Source: WM-3-3 sp041660045 (GTDB taxonomy: Bacteria; Pseudomonadota; Gammaproteobacteria; Methylococcales; Methylomonadaceae). Taken from it: a stretch of DNA of 64,000 bases. The stretch's first letter is position 1. Each line of letters opens with the position of its first letter. Both the position numbers and the translations under genes were made by a program. Of the stretch, positions 19,801 through 28,483 are shown one piece after another. The DNA lies in contig JBAZXA010000005.1 in assembly GCA_041660045.1 (NCBI GenBank), forward strand, positions 124,001-188,000. Direction: 5' to 3'. Under the pieces are notes generated by a model that searched no databases, was not told where the DNA came from, and was given only the letters and a program-made list of their open reading frames with translations.

Positions 19801-20683
19801 TACTTTTAAGATGTTCAATCTTAAGCGTGGGCACTGCTGCCCGCTGCATTTCAATGTGGCTTACATCCAATAAACCAGTTAACACAACGGGAAGGCCTTG
19901 CTGGAGATCACACCAAACCTTAAAATCACCAGTCGCTGCTTTTAAGGCTACATTTTCGAAAAAGTCAGCCTGCACCCATTCTGCCAAATGGATTTGTTTA
20001 GCCTCAATAAAAGCTTTACCGACTAAGGCCTGCGGTGCAAATACAGAACCTTTAAAATCCATCGCCAATGCCAGTGATTTACCATAAGCCGCAGGCAATG
20101 GTATACGCATGTTAAGCCAATGTTGCTGGCCATCGTCTGTGTTGCGGATAGCGAGATCAACTTTTTCAAACTTTACCGGTTTCAGCTTACCCAGCTGGTC
20201 ATCCCAGGTAATCTGACTATGCAACAATTCAATCTGCCCGCCTTGCATCAGCCATAGCGGCTGCTCGTCACTGGCTTTTAAACCAGCAACTATAATTTGG
20301 CCATCCGCTTTACGCTGTAAGGTTAGCTTAGTCCCCACTAACGATAATCTCGTTGAGGACAGGATGTGTTGGCTGAGCAGCAGACTTGGGAAACTTAGCC
20401 CTAAACGAATTTCATCTAGCTGGATAGCGGATTGTGCAGCCGTCGAGATTGAAGCGATTTCAATATCTTTGAGGATAAGCTCCGGACTAAACCCACGCAT
20501 TTTGGCGGTCAACCGGCCTATCTTAATCGGCACACCAATTAGCCCACCCAAGTAGTCGGCTAATTCTGACTTATAGCTTTCTATCTCGACAAAGCTGACA
20601 CGCAAAGCCGTGATACCGATCGCTGTGATGATCAGCAGCCAAAAAATGAGGTGCCGGGTTGCCCGTGTTATATGATGGATCAC
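16844..20683 (-). CDS. yhdP: AsmA-like envelope protein YhdP
   Basis: A very large (1279 residues; E. coli 1266) inner-membrane-anchored, mostly periplasmic protein of the AsmA/TamB bridge-like group. E. coli YhdP helps move phospholipids to the outer membrane. A single N-terminal membrane segment (about 10-30, HLIFWLLIITAIGITALRVS) is followed by long beta-rich repeats (DUF3971) and a C-terminal AsmA-like part with KGHFDLLKGIAKTNNLLIDS. It sits between rng and the nitrilase gene, as in relatives. Confidence 0.93.
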   Translation of the reverse strand: MIHHITRATRHLIFWLLIITAIGITALRVSFVEIESYKSELADYLGGLIGVPIKIGRLTAKMRGFSPELILKDIEIASISTAAQSAIQLDEIRLGLSFPSLLLSQHILSSTRLSLVGTKLTLQRKADGQIIVAGLKASDEQPLWLMQGGQIELLHSQITWDDQLGKLKPVKFEKVDLAIRNTDDGQQHWLNMRIPLPAAYGKSLALAMDFKGSVFAPQALVGKAFIEAKQIHLAEWVQADFFENVALKAATGDFKVWCDLQQGLPVVLTGLLDVSHIEMQRAAVPTLKIEHLKSSFQWRKTAELWRLDVQDLQLQLAEQAKLPLFKPQLIKLSVSENLNQATVGQNVAIYVDAMEVQDAFHIAQFFLAENQSSLFAQTQLSGKLSDFAAIVNWPQRMFALNGHIDHFSFAAGPTWPAFKNLSMTIRGDQNHGNVSINTENAQLALADFLPTPLAIGQLKGRLNWQQTETAWMFSSRQLKFDLTGFNSTSRFQFNWPKLAAVEPFIDMQLAYSSTDVSQLSQYLPRLAMNKRTVAWLDSAFTSGQLTNGELLFYGKPNDFPFKQGAGVFEASFKLENLALQFEPSWPLVTEASAQVEFVQDHLQVNFDKGLAGENNIKFAEISVEELNKSDYLSFDGLITGEINQVLQFMQQSPLQKSISSVRDAIYAEGETQIDLALKIPLELGLPTKVEGAAHFNNAKLTVKSLDLPIKNISGDLKLNDHGVYANLLNATALGNPIQVTVDNSGLETDINISGHTGISNLQAQFELPWWHLAEGAAAFQIALSLPHDQRPPELLVQSDLLGIALDLPGVLGKTVSEKEHLNLTFKLLDEPLMPIKVQYADKLKAALKLNVKQQSLYSGHVLIGDGAVSQRDQPGLKFEVNREHLALQDWLALAANSALDNSAPGGFSENIKEISFHSPNANWKDKPLGRYELNLTRTDSAWLGNIDSVIATGDFVLPLNWQGNEVTQLKMQKLDLSALTQLGAGGGSDKRIKSLPLITLSSQQTLWHSINLGQLSLSAERITDGIHFKELALTAPGLQLSLNGDWVADAAQAKTAIQGKLVSERFGALLSQLGITDDITETSAILEFALNWPGAPQQFALANLKGHLDADLKEGRILSIEPGFGRILGILALSQWIKRLQLDFGDIYKEGLTFNAIKGHFDLLKGIAKTNNLLIDSVPAKINIVGIVDLAHKRVDQTVQVLPKSSDALPIAGTIVDKLSNLIARSLTGKNQEGLFFSSQYQIKGNWDQAEIIPLHDNEGIINKTWNGIVSFPWLQQEE

Positions 20684-20736
20684 GAAAAATTAAACTGGCT
20701 AGTGGGTATTACAAATACGACACGTTGCCTAACATC

Positions 20737-22191
20737 TTACAGTAGCACAACGTCATATTGCTCCTGATTATATTGAGCCTCAGCCCTAAACTTAATCTGC
20801 ACCCCTAAAAAAGCCTCCAATTCTGCCAGCATATCGGCTTCCTCATCAAGTAACATTTCGACCACTTCATTCGACGCCAGCACGAGTAGGTTTTGCACTT
20901 TATACTGCCTTACTTCCCTGATAATTTCGCGAAAAATTTCTAGGCACATTGATTCGGCTGTTTTTAAGACCCCCCGACCACCGCACGCTTTACACGGTTC
21001 GCATAAAATATGCTCCAAACTTTCCCGCGTCCTTTTCCGGGTCATTTCCACCAAGCCCAGCACAGAAACTTCCGTGATCTTAGTTTTGGCATGATCTTTA
21101 GATAAACTGCGTTCCAGTGCCAATAGCACTTGCTGTTTATGCTCTTCACTTTGCATATCGATAAAATCAATGATAATAATGCCACCCAAATTTCTTAAGC
21201 GTAACTGCCTTGATATGGTTTGCGCCGCTTCTAAATTGGTTTTAAAGATAGTTTCTTCCAGATTGCGCCCACCAACATAGCCGCCTGTATTGACATCAAC
21301 TGTTGTCATCGCCTCAGTCTGGTCAAACACCAAATGCCCACCTGATTTTAATTTGACTTTACGCTCTAACGCTTTTTGAATCTCATCTTCTACACTGTAA
21401 ATATCAAACACCGGGCATTCACCGGTATAGTGCTCAATAATATTCACCAATTGCGGCATAAAAGCTTCGGCAAACTCAATTAAACGCAGGTAAGTTTCTT
21501 TGGAATCAACGCGTATGCGCTCAAAACCTTGCTTATAGACATCACGTAATGTCCTTACGCTTAACGGTAAGTCTTTATGGATAAATTGCTTAGCCTTGGC
21601 GGATGAAATTTTTGCGGCAATTGCTTCCCAAAGCTTAAGCAAAAAACCCATGTCTGCAATCAGGACAGACTCTTCCACACATTCAGCTGCGGTACGGGCT
21701 ATAAAGCCACCACATTGATGTTCACGCCTAAAGTTTTCTATACAATTTTTTAAACGGTTACGTTCTTCCTCACATTCTATGCGCTGAGACACCCCAGTAT
21801 TGTGGGCATAAGGCATGAACACCTGAAACCTTGAAGGAATAGAAATTTCAGTTGTTAAACGCGCGCCTTTAGTACCAATAGGGTCTTTAACAACTTGTAC
21901 AACTATGTGTTGGCCTTCATGCAAATAATGTTCGATATTGTCTGAGCGTTTCTTTTCAAGATCTTTACTGCAAAGATCGGAAATATGTAAAAAAGCCGCC
22001 CTAGGTAAGCCTATATCAACAAAAGCGGCTTGCATCCCGGGTAATACACGACAAACTTCGCCTTTATAAATATTGCCCACCAAGCCAATTTGCCGGCTGC
22101 GCTCAATAATTAATTCCTGCAAGACGCCATTTTCAATGACCGCCACACGCGTTTCTGGTGGTGTGACATTGATTAATATTTCTTCGCTCAT
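20737..22191 (-). CDS. rng: Ribonuclease G
   Basis: RNase G processes the 5' end of 16S rRNA and degrades some mRNAs. The 484 residues contain an N-terminal S1 RNA-binding domain (about 35-125), the metal-binding catalytic core with TTVDVNTGGYVG and IIIDFIDMQSEEH, and the zinc-link Cys pair in CEPCKACGGRG. It lacks the long C-terminal scaffold of RNase E, so RNase G fits. Its start overlaps the maf stop by 4 bp, indicating translational coupling. Confidence 0.96.
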   Translation of the reverse strand: MSEEILINVTPPETRVAVIENGVLQELIIERSRQIGLVGNIYKGEVCRVLPGMQAAFVDIGLPRAAFLHISDLCSKDLEKKRSDNIEHYLHEGQHIVVQVVKDPIGTKGARLTTEISIPSRFQVFMPYAHNTGVSQRIECEEERNRLKNCIENFRREHQCGGFIARTAAECVEESVLIADMGFLLKLWEAIAAKISSAKAKQFIHKDLPLSVRTLRDVYKQGFERIRVDSKETYLRLIEFAEAFMPQLVNIIEHYTGECPVFDIYSVEDEIQKALERKVKLKSGGHLVFDQTEAMTTVDVNTGGYVGGRNLEETIFKTNLEAAQTISRQLRLRNLGGIIIIDFIDMQSEEHKQQVLLALERSLSKDHAKTKITEVSVLGLVEMTRKRTRESLEHILCEPCKACGGRGVLKTAESMCLEIFREIIREVRQYKVQNLLVLASNEVVEMLLDEEADMLAELEAFLGVQIKFRAEAQYNQEQYDVVLL

Positions 22192-22763
22192 TTAAAAAGC
22201 CTTATGCCTTGCGTGGACAGTAGTTCGGCCGTTTCATACAAGGGCAAACCCATGACACCTGAAAAACTACCTTTAATGGCTTTCACAAAAACACTACCCA
22301 AGCCTTGGATGGCGTAACTGCCTGCTTTATCTGCCGGCTCACCGGTTTGCCAATAGGCGGTAATTTCACCCAAGTCTATTACCCTGAAACTGACCTCAGT
22401 CACGTTCACCAATTGCCCGTGCTCAAGTCCACGCAAGGACACAGCCGTAAACACTTGGTGAGTTTTACCTGATAATGTCGATAACATTTTTTTTGCATCC
22501 TCTTGATCGCGAGGTTTGCCCATGATTTGCCCTTCCAATACTACCGCAGTATCAGCCGCCAATATGGGCAATTCAAGGCGCCATTGATTAGCACATGCCA
22601 TTGATTTTTCGGCTGCAAGCCGCTGCACATAAGCATAAGGCTGCTCGCCCTGGAGCGGCGTTTCATCCACATCCACCGGTTTAACTAAATAGCTGACTTT
22701 AATTTGGTCAAGTAATTCACAACGTCTTGGCGATGAGGATGCAAGGATAATCTGGGCTGTCAT
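22188..22763 (-). CDS. Maf-family nucleotide pyrophosphatase (dTTP/UTP type)
   Basis: House-cleaning enzyme that hydrolyses dTTP, UTP and modified nucleotides. The 191 residues begin with the family motif ILASSSPRRCELL and include the catalytic block PILAADTAVVL. The place between rlmH and rng matches E. coli yhdE. It overlaps rlmH and rng by 4 bp each. Confidence 0.94.
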   Translation of the reverse strand: MTAQIILASSSPRRCELLDQIKVSYLVKPVDVDETPLQGEQPYAYVQRLAAEKSMACANQWRLELPILAADTAVVLEGQIMGKPRDQEDAKKMLSTLSGKTHQVFTAVSLRGLEHGQLVNVTEVSFRVIDLGEITAYWQTGEPADKAGSYAIQGLGSVFVKAIKGSFSGVMGLPLYETAELLSTQGIRLFK

Positions 22764-23230
22764 TCACGGTGATAGGGATGATAATTAAGGATGCTCCAAG
22801 CCCGGTATAATTGTTCAGCAACAATGATACGGACTAATGGATGTGGAAAAGTCAGTGCTGACAAGCTCCATGACTCACTGGCCATCTGCTTGGCAGTCGC
22901 GGACAAACCTTCAGGCCCGCCGATAAGCAAAGCCACTGGCTGGCCGCTAGCTAACCAACGCCGCATGGCCTGCGCTAATTCTTGTGTACTCCAAGCCTTG
23001 CCTGGAATATCCAAGCTTACCACATTGGCACCCGCAGGTATGGCCGCCAATATTTTTTCGCCTTCTTCTTTAACTACCCGGGCAACATCATTGTTTTTAG
23101 TGCGTTTACCGGGGGCAATTTCTTTAAGCAGTAATTCACATTCCCGTGGCATGCGTTTGGCATATTCAAGATAACCAGTCTGCACCCAGGCTGGCATTCG
23201 GTTCCCAACGGTAATTAGATGAATTTGCAT
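22760..23230 (-). CDS. rlmH: 23S rRNA pseudouridine1915 N3-methyltransferase RlmH
   Basis: A SPOUT-fold methyltransferase acting on helix 69 of 23S rRNA in assembled 70S ribosomes. Its 156 residues are one more than in E. coli. Diagnostic blocks are LITVGNRMPAW at the N-terminus, the SAM-binding LLIGGPEGLS and the C-terminal EQLYRAWSILNYHPYHRE. It is the first gene of the leftward cluster and overlaps maf by 4 bp. Confidence 0.97.
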   Translation of the reverse strand: MQIHLITVGNRMPAWVQTGYLEYAKRMPRECELLLKEIAPGKRTKNNDVARVVKEEGEKILAAIPAGANVVSLDIPGKAWSTQELAQAMRRWLASGQPVALLIGGPEGLSATAKQMASESWSLSALTFPHPLVRIIVAEQLYRAWSILNYHPYHRE

Positions 23231-23357
23231 ACGCCCAGCATACAGAGATCACCGATTTGATGCAATCTACGCCCTGCAGAGAATATTACCAGCTAGCTAT
23301 GACATTGGCATTAATATTGCTTGGTTATCAACATTTACAAATCGCCGGTTAATTGAC

Positions 23358-23624
23358 ATGCTAACCAAAAAAATCTGTATTGCCTTTTTATTTCTGTGGC
23401 TAAATAGCTGCGCAGGCAATGGCCCAAGACAAAACTTAAGCCCTGATGATAATGAAACTGTTATTTCCGATCGCCAACAAGCCGTCAGTTTTTTTGCTGG
23501 GATTTACAAAACATACCGGGATACAGAACGTTCCATCGATAACCTGCAGTATGATATTCGTGACGGGATTGATAATTTTATTTATGATGTGGAAAAAGAC
23601 TATTACAATGACTATCAAAAATAA
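23358..23624 (+). CDS. Small putative lipoprotein
   Basis: An 88-residue protein with a positively charged N-terminus (KK), a hydrophobic core and lipobox LNSC (Cys18). The mature part is short, acidic and rich in Tyr and Asp, with no domain I recognise. It is divergent from rlmH and 54 bp ahead of fliW on the same strand. The upstream ribosome site is weak. Unknown function. Confidence 0.6.
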   Translation: MLTKKICIAFLFLWLNSCAGNGPRQNLSPDDNETVISDRQQAVSFFAGIYKTYRDTERSIDNLQYDIRDGIDNFIYDVEKDYYNDYQK

Positions 23625-23678
23625 TTATTAGCGGCCGACTAAAGAGTTACACTTTGGCCCTTTCCAACGAGTGACATT

Positions 23679-24152
23679 ATGAAGATAAAATCCCAAGTCT
23701 TTGGCGAACAAACAGTTGACCCTGACACCATTATCACTTTTCCACGTGGCATACCCGGTTTTGAGGATCAAACCCGCTTCAAACTATTCCACCAAGAAGG
23801 CAAACAAGTTATTTACTGGTTACAATCCCTAGATGATGAAGATTTAATTTTCTCAGTGGCACAACCCAGCACGTTTAATATCAATTATAATTTTGAGCTG
23901 AGTGATGATGAAACCACTTTGCTACAAACTGACCTGCCTGATGAAATACTGATTTTAATCATCTTGCATAAAGACGAAAGCACACCTACCATTAAAGGTT
24001 CAATCAATTCGCCTTTACTGATTAATAGCGTTAAACGCATAGGCTTCCAGAAAGTTTTAGTTTTTGTAGAACAAAGCATTACATTAACTGAAACGCGCAA
24101 CCAAATAGAACTTTCAGAACGTGCGCAAGCACTGGGGACAAGTCAAGGCTAA
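23679..24152 (+). CDS. fliW: Flagellar assembly factor FliW
   Basis: FliW binds flagellin and, in Bacillus and Campylobacter, blocks the translational regulator CsrA until flagellin is exported. The 157-residue protein has typical blocks: ITFPRGIPGFEDQTRF at the start, WLQSLDDEDLIFSVAQP, and the C-terminal SPLLINSVKRIGFQ. No flagellar gene and no csrA lies in the window, so it is isolated here. It precedes panD in convergent orientation. Confidence 0.9.
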   Translation: MKIKSQVFGEQTVDPDTIITFPRGIPGFEDQTRFKLFHQEGKQVIYWLQSLDDEDLIFSVAQPSTFNINYNFELSDDETTLLQTDLPDEILILIILHKDESTPTIKGSINSPLLINSVKRIGFQKVLVFVEQSITLTETRNQIELSERAQALGTSQG

Positions 24153-24172
24153 ACCCACTACAGCGTCTTTAA

Positions 24173-24198
24173 AGCCTAATTTTCTTAGTCATTAGGCT
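24173..24198. terminator. Inverted repeat between fliW and panD
   Basis: 8-bp inverted repeat AGCCTAAT / ATTAGGCT with a 10-base loop between convergent genes; the right arm covers the panD stop codon. No clear T run follows, so terminator function is only plausible. Confidence 0.4.
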
Positions 24199-24572
24199 GC
24201 TTGCACAGGAATACTATGTGAGGATCGTTGGACTTGGTTGTTTTCATTAAAATACACTAGCGTTGGCTTATAGTTTGCCAACTCCTTTTGATCTAGCACG
24301 ACAAAAGCACATACGATAATCAAATCCCCTGGACAAGCAAGACGCGCAGCAGCGCCATTAACTGAAAAAATACCTGAGCCTTCTTGCGCCCGGATGGCAT
24401 AAGTCGTAAACCTTGCGCCATTGTTGATATTATAAATATGAATTTGTTCGTATTCTCTAATACCAGATAAATCCAAAATATTGCCATCGATAGCACAAGA
24501 ACCTTCATAACCCAACTCTGATAGGGTTACAGTGGCTCTATGTAATTTTGCTTTAAGCATTGTTGTTTGCAT
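24192..24572 (-). CDS. panD: Aspartate 1-decarboxylase
   Basis: Makes beta-alanine from L-aspartate for pantothenate. The 126-residue proenzyme is self-cleaved between Gly24 and Ser25 (motif YEGSCAID) to form the pyruvoyl cofactor. Start and length match E. coli PanD (also 126). It lies 142 bp downstream of panC on the same strand, so it either extends the pan operon or has its own promoter. Confidence 0.97.
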   Translation of the reverse strand: MQTTMLKAKLHRATVTLSELGYEGSCAIDGNILDLSGIREYEQIHIYNINNGARFTTYAIRAQEGSGIFSVNGAAARLACPGDLIIVCAFVVLDQKELANYKPTLVYFNENNQVQRSSHSIPVQAA

Positions 24573-24714
24573 AGTGATAACAATAGAAATACTTAATAAG
24601 GGGGCGTGAATTATCCTTTATTTGCAAGAATGCATCAACATTTGTACACTAGGAATTTGATAAAAAACGCTCAAAATTCGCTAAATTCCATGTTCAAACC
24701 ATAACTTTAGGGGT

Positions 24715-25557
24715 TTATAGTTCGATTATAATATTATCAATTAGCCGGGTCTTACCCAATTTTGCGGCACTTAATAAGACTAAATTTTTATCCTCAGCCT
24801 CCGCCAAACCCAAATTATCAATTCGGCAAATGCTAAAATAGTCGCATTTAAAACCATGCGCTTCAAGCCAGTGTATAGCTTGCTGTTCCAACATCCTATA
24901 ATTGCGCTCACCTTGTCGAATAGCAGTGTGAATAGTGCATAACACTTCATACAGTTTTGGCGCCAAAATTTTTTCCTGGTCACTTAAATAGCCATTTCGT
25001 GAGCTCATTGCCAAACCGCTTGCTTCACGTACTGTGTCGATAGCTACCAATTCAACCGGTAAATCAAGATCCCGCACCATGGTTTTAATTATAGCTAATT
25101 GCTGGAAATCTTTTAAGCCAAACAAAGCAAGGTCAGGACAAACCATGTTAAAGAGCTTGCAGACTATAGTGGCAACACCCGCAAAATGCCCAGGCCTAAA
25201 CGCGCCACAATAAAGTTCTGATAAGCCACAGACTAAAACAGATGTTTTATTTTCATATGGGTAAACCTCAGCCACCGTGGGTAAAAATAACAAATCCACA
25301 CCTGCTGCCTGCAAAAGCTGTTGATCTTGGGATTCCGTCCGTGGATAGCTGTGATAGTCTTCACCGGCGGCAAACTGTAAGGGATTGACAAAGATACTCA
25401 CCACCACTTTGTCTGCTATTTTTTTTGCTGCATCAACCAGTTTTAAATGCCCATGATGAAGATTACCCATCGTCGGCACCAAAGCAATCTTATTACCAGC
25501 TTGCCGCCAAACTTTAATGGTGGCCCGTAACTCATCTATTGGTTTTACAATTTGCAT
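24715..25557 (-). CDS. panC: Pantothenate synthetase
   Basis: Joins pantoate and beta-alanine with ATP. The 280 residues contain ALVPTMGNLHHGHL, the ATP-binding HxGH-type block, then IFVNPLQFAAGEDYHSYPRT and the KMSK-like AMSSRNGYLS. It follows panB by 3 bp. With panD just downstream, three pantothenate genes are together; the fourth step (panE/ilvC) is not in the window. Confidence 0.97.
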   Translation of the reverse strand: MQIVKPIDELRATIKVWRQAGNKIALVPTMGNLHHGHLKLVDAAKKIADKVVVSIFVNPLQFAAGEDYHSYPRTESQDQQLLQAAGVDLLFLPTVAEVYPYENKTSVLVCGLSELYCGAFRPGHFAGVATIVCKLFNMVCPDLALFGLKDFQQLAIIKTMVRDLDLPVELVAIDTVREASGLAMSSRNGYLSDQEKILAPKLYEVLCTIHTAIRQGERNYRMLEQQAIHWLEAHGFKCDYFSICRIDNLGLAEAEDKNLVLLSAAKLGKTRLIDNIIIEL

Positions 25558-25560
25558 ACT

Positions 25561-26373
25561 TTAAAAACTATGCTCAGGCGTAGGAAAACAGGAGGTTTTT
25601 ACTGCTTGATGATAGGCGGCAATGGCTAGGCTTATGCCATCTACTTCTAACATAAAGTTTTTAGAAAACTTCGGCCGCTTGCCCACACCTATGCCCAACA
25701 TATCGTAAACCACCAAAACTTGGCCATCACAATCCACACCGGCTCCGATTCCAATAACCGGGATTTTAAGCTGTGCGCTGATAGCCTTAGCCAATGCCGC
25801 GGGCACGCATTCCAATACCAACATCGTTGCACCAGCTTGCTCTAAGGCTAGTGCGTCAGCCATCATTTGCTCCGCTTCAATTTGGGATTTACCTTGCACC
25901 TTGTAAGTCCCTAGCTGGTTAATGGACTGTGGCAATAAGCCTAAATGGCCGCAAACCGGAACGCCAAAATCAACTAAAAGTTTTATGCAATCAAGGCGTA
26001 CGCCCTCAAGCTTTACCATTTGGGCACCACCCTCCTGTATCAGCTTAGCTGCATTTTCTGCAGCCATTGCCAAGGTAAAATAAGACATAAAAGGTAAATC
26101 AGCAATCACGAAGGCACGTTGGCGGGCTTTGCTCACACAACGGGTATGATAGACCATTTCTGAGATTGTCGTTGGTAAGGTCGTAGCGTGGCCTTGAATA
26201 ACCATGCCCAATGAATCACCAACCAAAAGCACATCAACACCCACACTATCTAACATCGCGCTAAAACTGGCATCATAAGCCGTTAAACAAGAGATTTTTT
26301 CACCGCGCTGCTTCATTGCAGATAAATCGTTAATTGTCAATAATGCTGCTGAAGTATTTAAATATTGCTGCAT
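25561..26373 (-). CDS. panB: 3-methyl-2-oxobutanoate hydroxymethyltransferase
   Basis: Transfers a hydroxymethyl group from methylene-tetrahydrofolate to ketoisovalerate to make ketopantoate. The 270 residues hold LTAYDASFSAMLDSVGVD, VGDSLGMVIQGH (metal-binding Asp) and GHLGLLPQSINQLG. It starts one base after the folK stop and is 3 bp from panC, so it is clearly one operon. The N-terminus is slightly longer than usual. Confidence 0.97.
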   Translation of the reverse strand: MQQYLNTSAALLTINDLSAMKQRGEKISCLTAYDASFSAMLDSVGVDVLLVGDSLGMVIQGHATTLPTTISEMVYHTRCVSKARQRAFVIADLPFMSYFTLAMAAENAAKLIQEGGAQMVKLEGVRLDCIKLLVDFGVPVCGHLGLLPQSINQLGTYKVQGKSQIEAEQMMADALALEQAGATMLVLECVPAALAKAISAQLKIPVIGIGAGVDCDGQVLVVYDMLGIGVGKRPKFSKNFMLEVDGISLAIAAYHQAVKTSCFPTPEHSF

Positions 26374-26374
26374 G

Positions 26375-26881
26375 TTAATCCAACCGTATTAAGCCATCGT
26401 TTGAGCAGTTTGCTAACAATTTCTCGAGCTTACCTTTTCCAGGCACCATTAAATTTGGCGCAATTTCATAAAGTGGATATAGTACAAAAGCCCTTTCGGC
26501 AAGGCCAGGATGCGGAACGATTAAATCAGGGGTTTCCAGCTGCCTGTCGCCATATAACAACAAATCCAAATCTAAAGTTCGCGCACCCCAACGGCAAACC
26601 CTAATACGGCCATGCTCGCTTTCGATTGTTTGTAACTCGTGTAACAACACGACCGGCTCCATTGCAGTCGCTATAGCCATTACCGCATTGACATAATCAG
26701 GCTGGTCTTGCGGCCCCATCGGCGGGCTGTGATATAAGCTAGATAACGCTATGACTTCTACATCAGGTAAAACGGCAACGGCTAAACTGGCCGATTTAAT
26801 TTGTTCTGCTGGCTGGTCTAAATTACTACCCAAACCGATATATGCGACTATTTTTTGAGGCTGTTTATACGCTTCACCCAT
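26375..26881 (-). CDS. folK: HPPK (6-hydroxymethyl-dihydropterin pyrophosphokinase)
   Basis: Catalyses the pyrophosphate transfer before dihydropteroate synthesis in the folate pathway. The 168-residue protein has the substrate and Mg/ATP motifs GLGSNLDQP and the signature RWGARTLDLDLLLYG (two metal-binding Asp). It is 6 bp after pcnB and 1 bp before panB. The pairing pcnB-folK is common in gammaproteobacteria. Confidence 0.96.
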   Translation of the reverse strand: MGEAYKQPQKIVAYIGLGSNLDQPAEQIKSASLAVAVLPDVEVIALSSLYHSPPMGPQDQPDYVNAVMAIATAMEPVVLLHELQTIESEHGRIRVCRWGARTLDLDLLLYGDRQLETPDLIVPHPGLAERAFVLYPLYEIAPNLMVPGKGKLEKLLANCSNDGLIRLD

Positions 26882-26887
26882 TCAGGA

Positions 26888-28270
26888 TCAATCCTCCTGG
26901 GCTGTTTGTTCTACCGAACCCGAAGGTAGCTTTACCTTTCTGGGTGAGCGTCTACGGCTTGAGCCGCCGGGTTTTGAGCTCCGTGTCGGTTTAGTCATTT
27001 TTCGTTGCTCAGTTTCATCTGCGGCTTGATAGCGTTGCCACCAAACCGCCGCGTCATGGTCCGCACCACCTGTTTCCGCCCGTAGCGCAAAAAAATCATA
27101 CGCCGCACGAAACCTTGGATGCACTAACAAGCGACTGGGTTTAGCGCCAACACGGACATTAAATTTTAACTGCAAGCCCCAAACCTCTCGCATGGCAAGG
27201 CTAATATGCCGGGGAAATGCCGTGGAGCGGACTTGAATGGCCAACACTTCATTCATGGCCTCTTGGTAAGCCATATAATCTATCATACCCTTTTCAATTT
27301 TCTCATTGGCCTTAGTCACGACAGGCTCCCACAGGAAAGCGGCCAATAAGAAATAAGCCGTTACCGTTTTACCCGCTGCTGTCCGGTTGTCAGAATTTTC
27401 CAAGGCTTTAATTAAAAAAAGACGGGGAAAACCATTTTGCTCCTCTGCAAGACTCTGCTCTGTTTGCGGAAACAAGACCCGAAACAAATTATAATGCCTA
27501 AGCAACTCAAAAGTTTGCAAGGCATAACCCGCTAAAAAAAGTTTTAATACTTCATCATAAAGACGCGCGGGGGGAATACTAATTAATAATTCCGAACATT
27601 GGCAAATGGCATCTTGGGTATCTTTATGTATGTTAAAGCCTAATTTCACAGCAAAACGGACTGCCCGGAGCATGCGTACAGGATCTTCACGGAAACGGGT
27701 CTCTGGATCGCCAATGATCTTTATGGTGCCTGATTGGTGATCACCCATGCCACCCGTGTAATCGATAACAGAAAAATCTTTGATATTGTAATACAGCGCA
27801 TTGACCGTAAAATCCCGGCGCCAGACATCTTCTTCAATACTACCGTAGACATTATCACGCAATAACCGGCCTTCACCATCGAGCACTTGTTTTTCATCTT
27901 TTGCAACACTTGCCCCCCTAAAAGTGGCAACTTCAATGATGTCGGCACCAAAATGCACATGTGCCAAACGAAAACGCCGCCCAATAAGCCGGCAATTTCG
28001 AAATACCCGTCTAACCTGCTCTGGCTCGGCATTAGTTACTACGTCAAAATCTTTAGGTTCGCGCCCCAATAGCAAATCCCTAACGCAACCCCCCACCAGG
28101 TAAGCCTCATATCCAGATTTTTGTAGCCTGTATAAAACTTTCAGCGCATTTTCACTAATCTGCGCGCGCGAAATATTATGCTCAGATCGGGCATATATAC
28201 GCGCTTGAGCCAAAGCTAACGGCGACTTTACTTTGGCCTGGCCAATTAGTTTTTTAAAAAAATTAAAAAT
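26888..28270 (-). CDS. pcnB: Poly(A) polymerase I, probable AUU start
   Basis: Adds poly(A) tails to RNA and so promotes decay. The nucleotidyltransferase motif YLVGGCVRDLLLGREPKDFDVVTNA contains the metal-binding Asp pair; RRFRLAHVHFG and the basic C-terminal tail (KPTRSSKPGGSSRRRSPRK) are typical of PcnB rather than CCA-adding enzymes. No ATG or GTG exists before the domain. The choices are TTG at 28213 (441 residues, no ribosome site) or ATT at 28270 (460 residues; AAGG nine bases upstream; N-terminus MFNFFKKL). E. coli pcnB is known to start at AUU and has 465 residues, so I chose ATT. The frame is closed by a stop at 28301-28303. Confidence 0.9.
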   Translation of the reverse strand: MFNFFKKLIGQAKVKSPLALAQARIYARSEHNISRAQISENALKVLYRLQKSGYEAYLVGGCVRDLLLGREPKDFDVVTNAEPEQVRRVFRNCRLIGRRFRLAHVHFGADIIEVATFRGASVAKDEKQVLDGEGRLLRDNVYGSIEEDVWRRDFTVNALYYNIKDFSVIDYTGGMGDHQSGTIKIIGDPETRFREDPVRMLRAVRFAVKLGFNIHKDTQDAICQCSELLISIPPARLYDEVLKLFLAGYALQTFELLRHYNLFRVLFPQTEQSLAEEQNGFPRLFLIKALENSDNRTAAGKTVTAYFLLAAFLWEPVVTKANEKIEKGMIDYMAYQEAMNEVLAIQVRSTAFPRHISLAMREVWGLQLKFNVRVGAKPSRLLVHPRFRAAYDFFALRAETGGADHDAAVWWQRYQAADETEQRKMTKPTRSSKPGGSSRRRSPRKVKLPSGSVEQTAQED

Positions 28271-28335
28271 GGTCTTTAACCTTAATTTCGATTTATATAG
28301 CTACCATCATATCATTACAAGTAGCCTCAACCCAA

Positions 28336-28362
28336 TTGACAACTTTGTTTTCTTTTTACAAT
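28336..28362 (+). promoter_or_regulatory. Possible sigma-70 promoter upstream of the small membrane protein
   Basis: TTGACA at 28336-28341 and TACAAT at 28357-28362, but with a short 15-bp spacer. It would drive the 59-residue membrane protein and the RDD gene. Confidence 0.4.
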
Positions 28363-28483
28363 CCCCTTTTTATTATAGTAAAATTACTCAACTGGTTTTG
28401 CATCCTATGCAATTACAACGAAAAAACCAGACAACCTTACTATTTTATAACTCGCACGCATTAAAGTGCTTGGTGGAATTATT

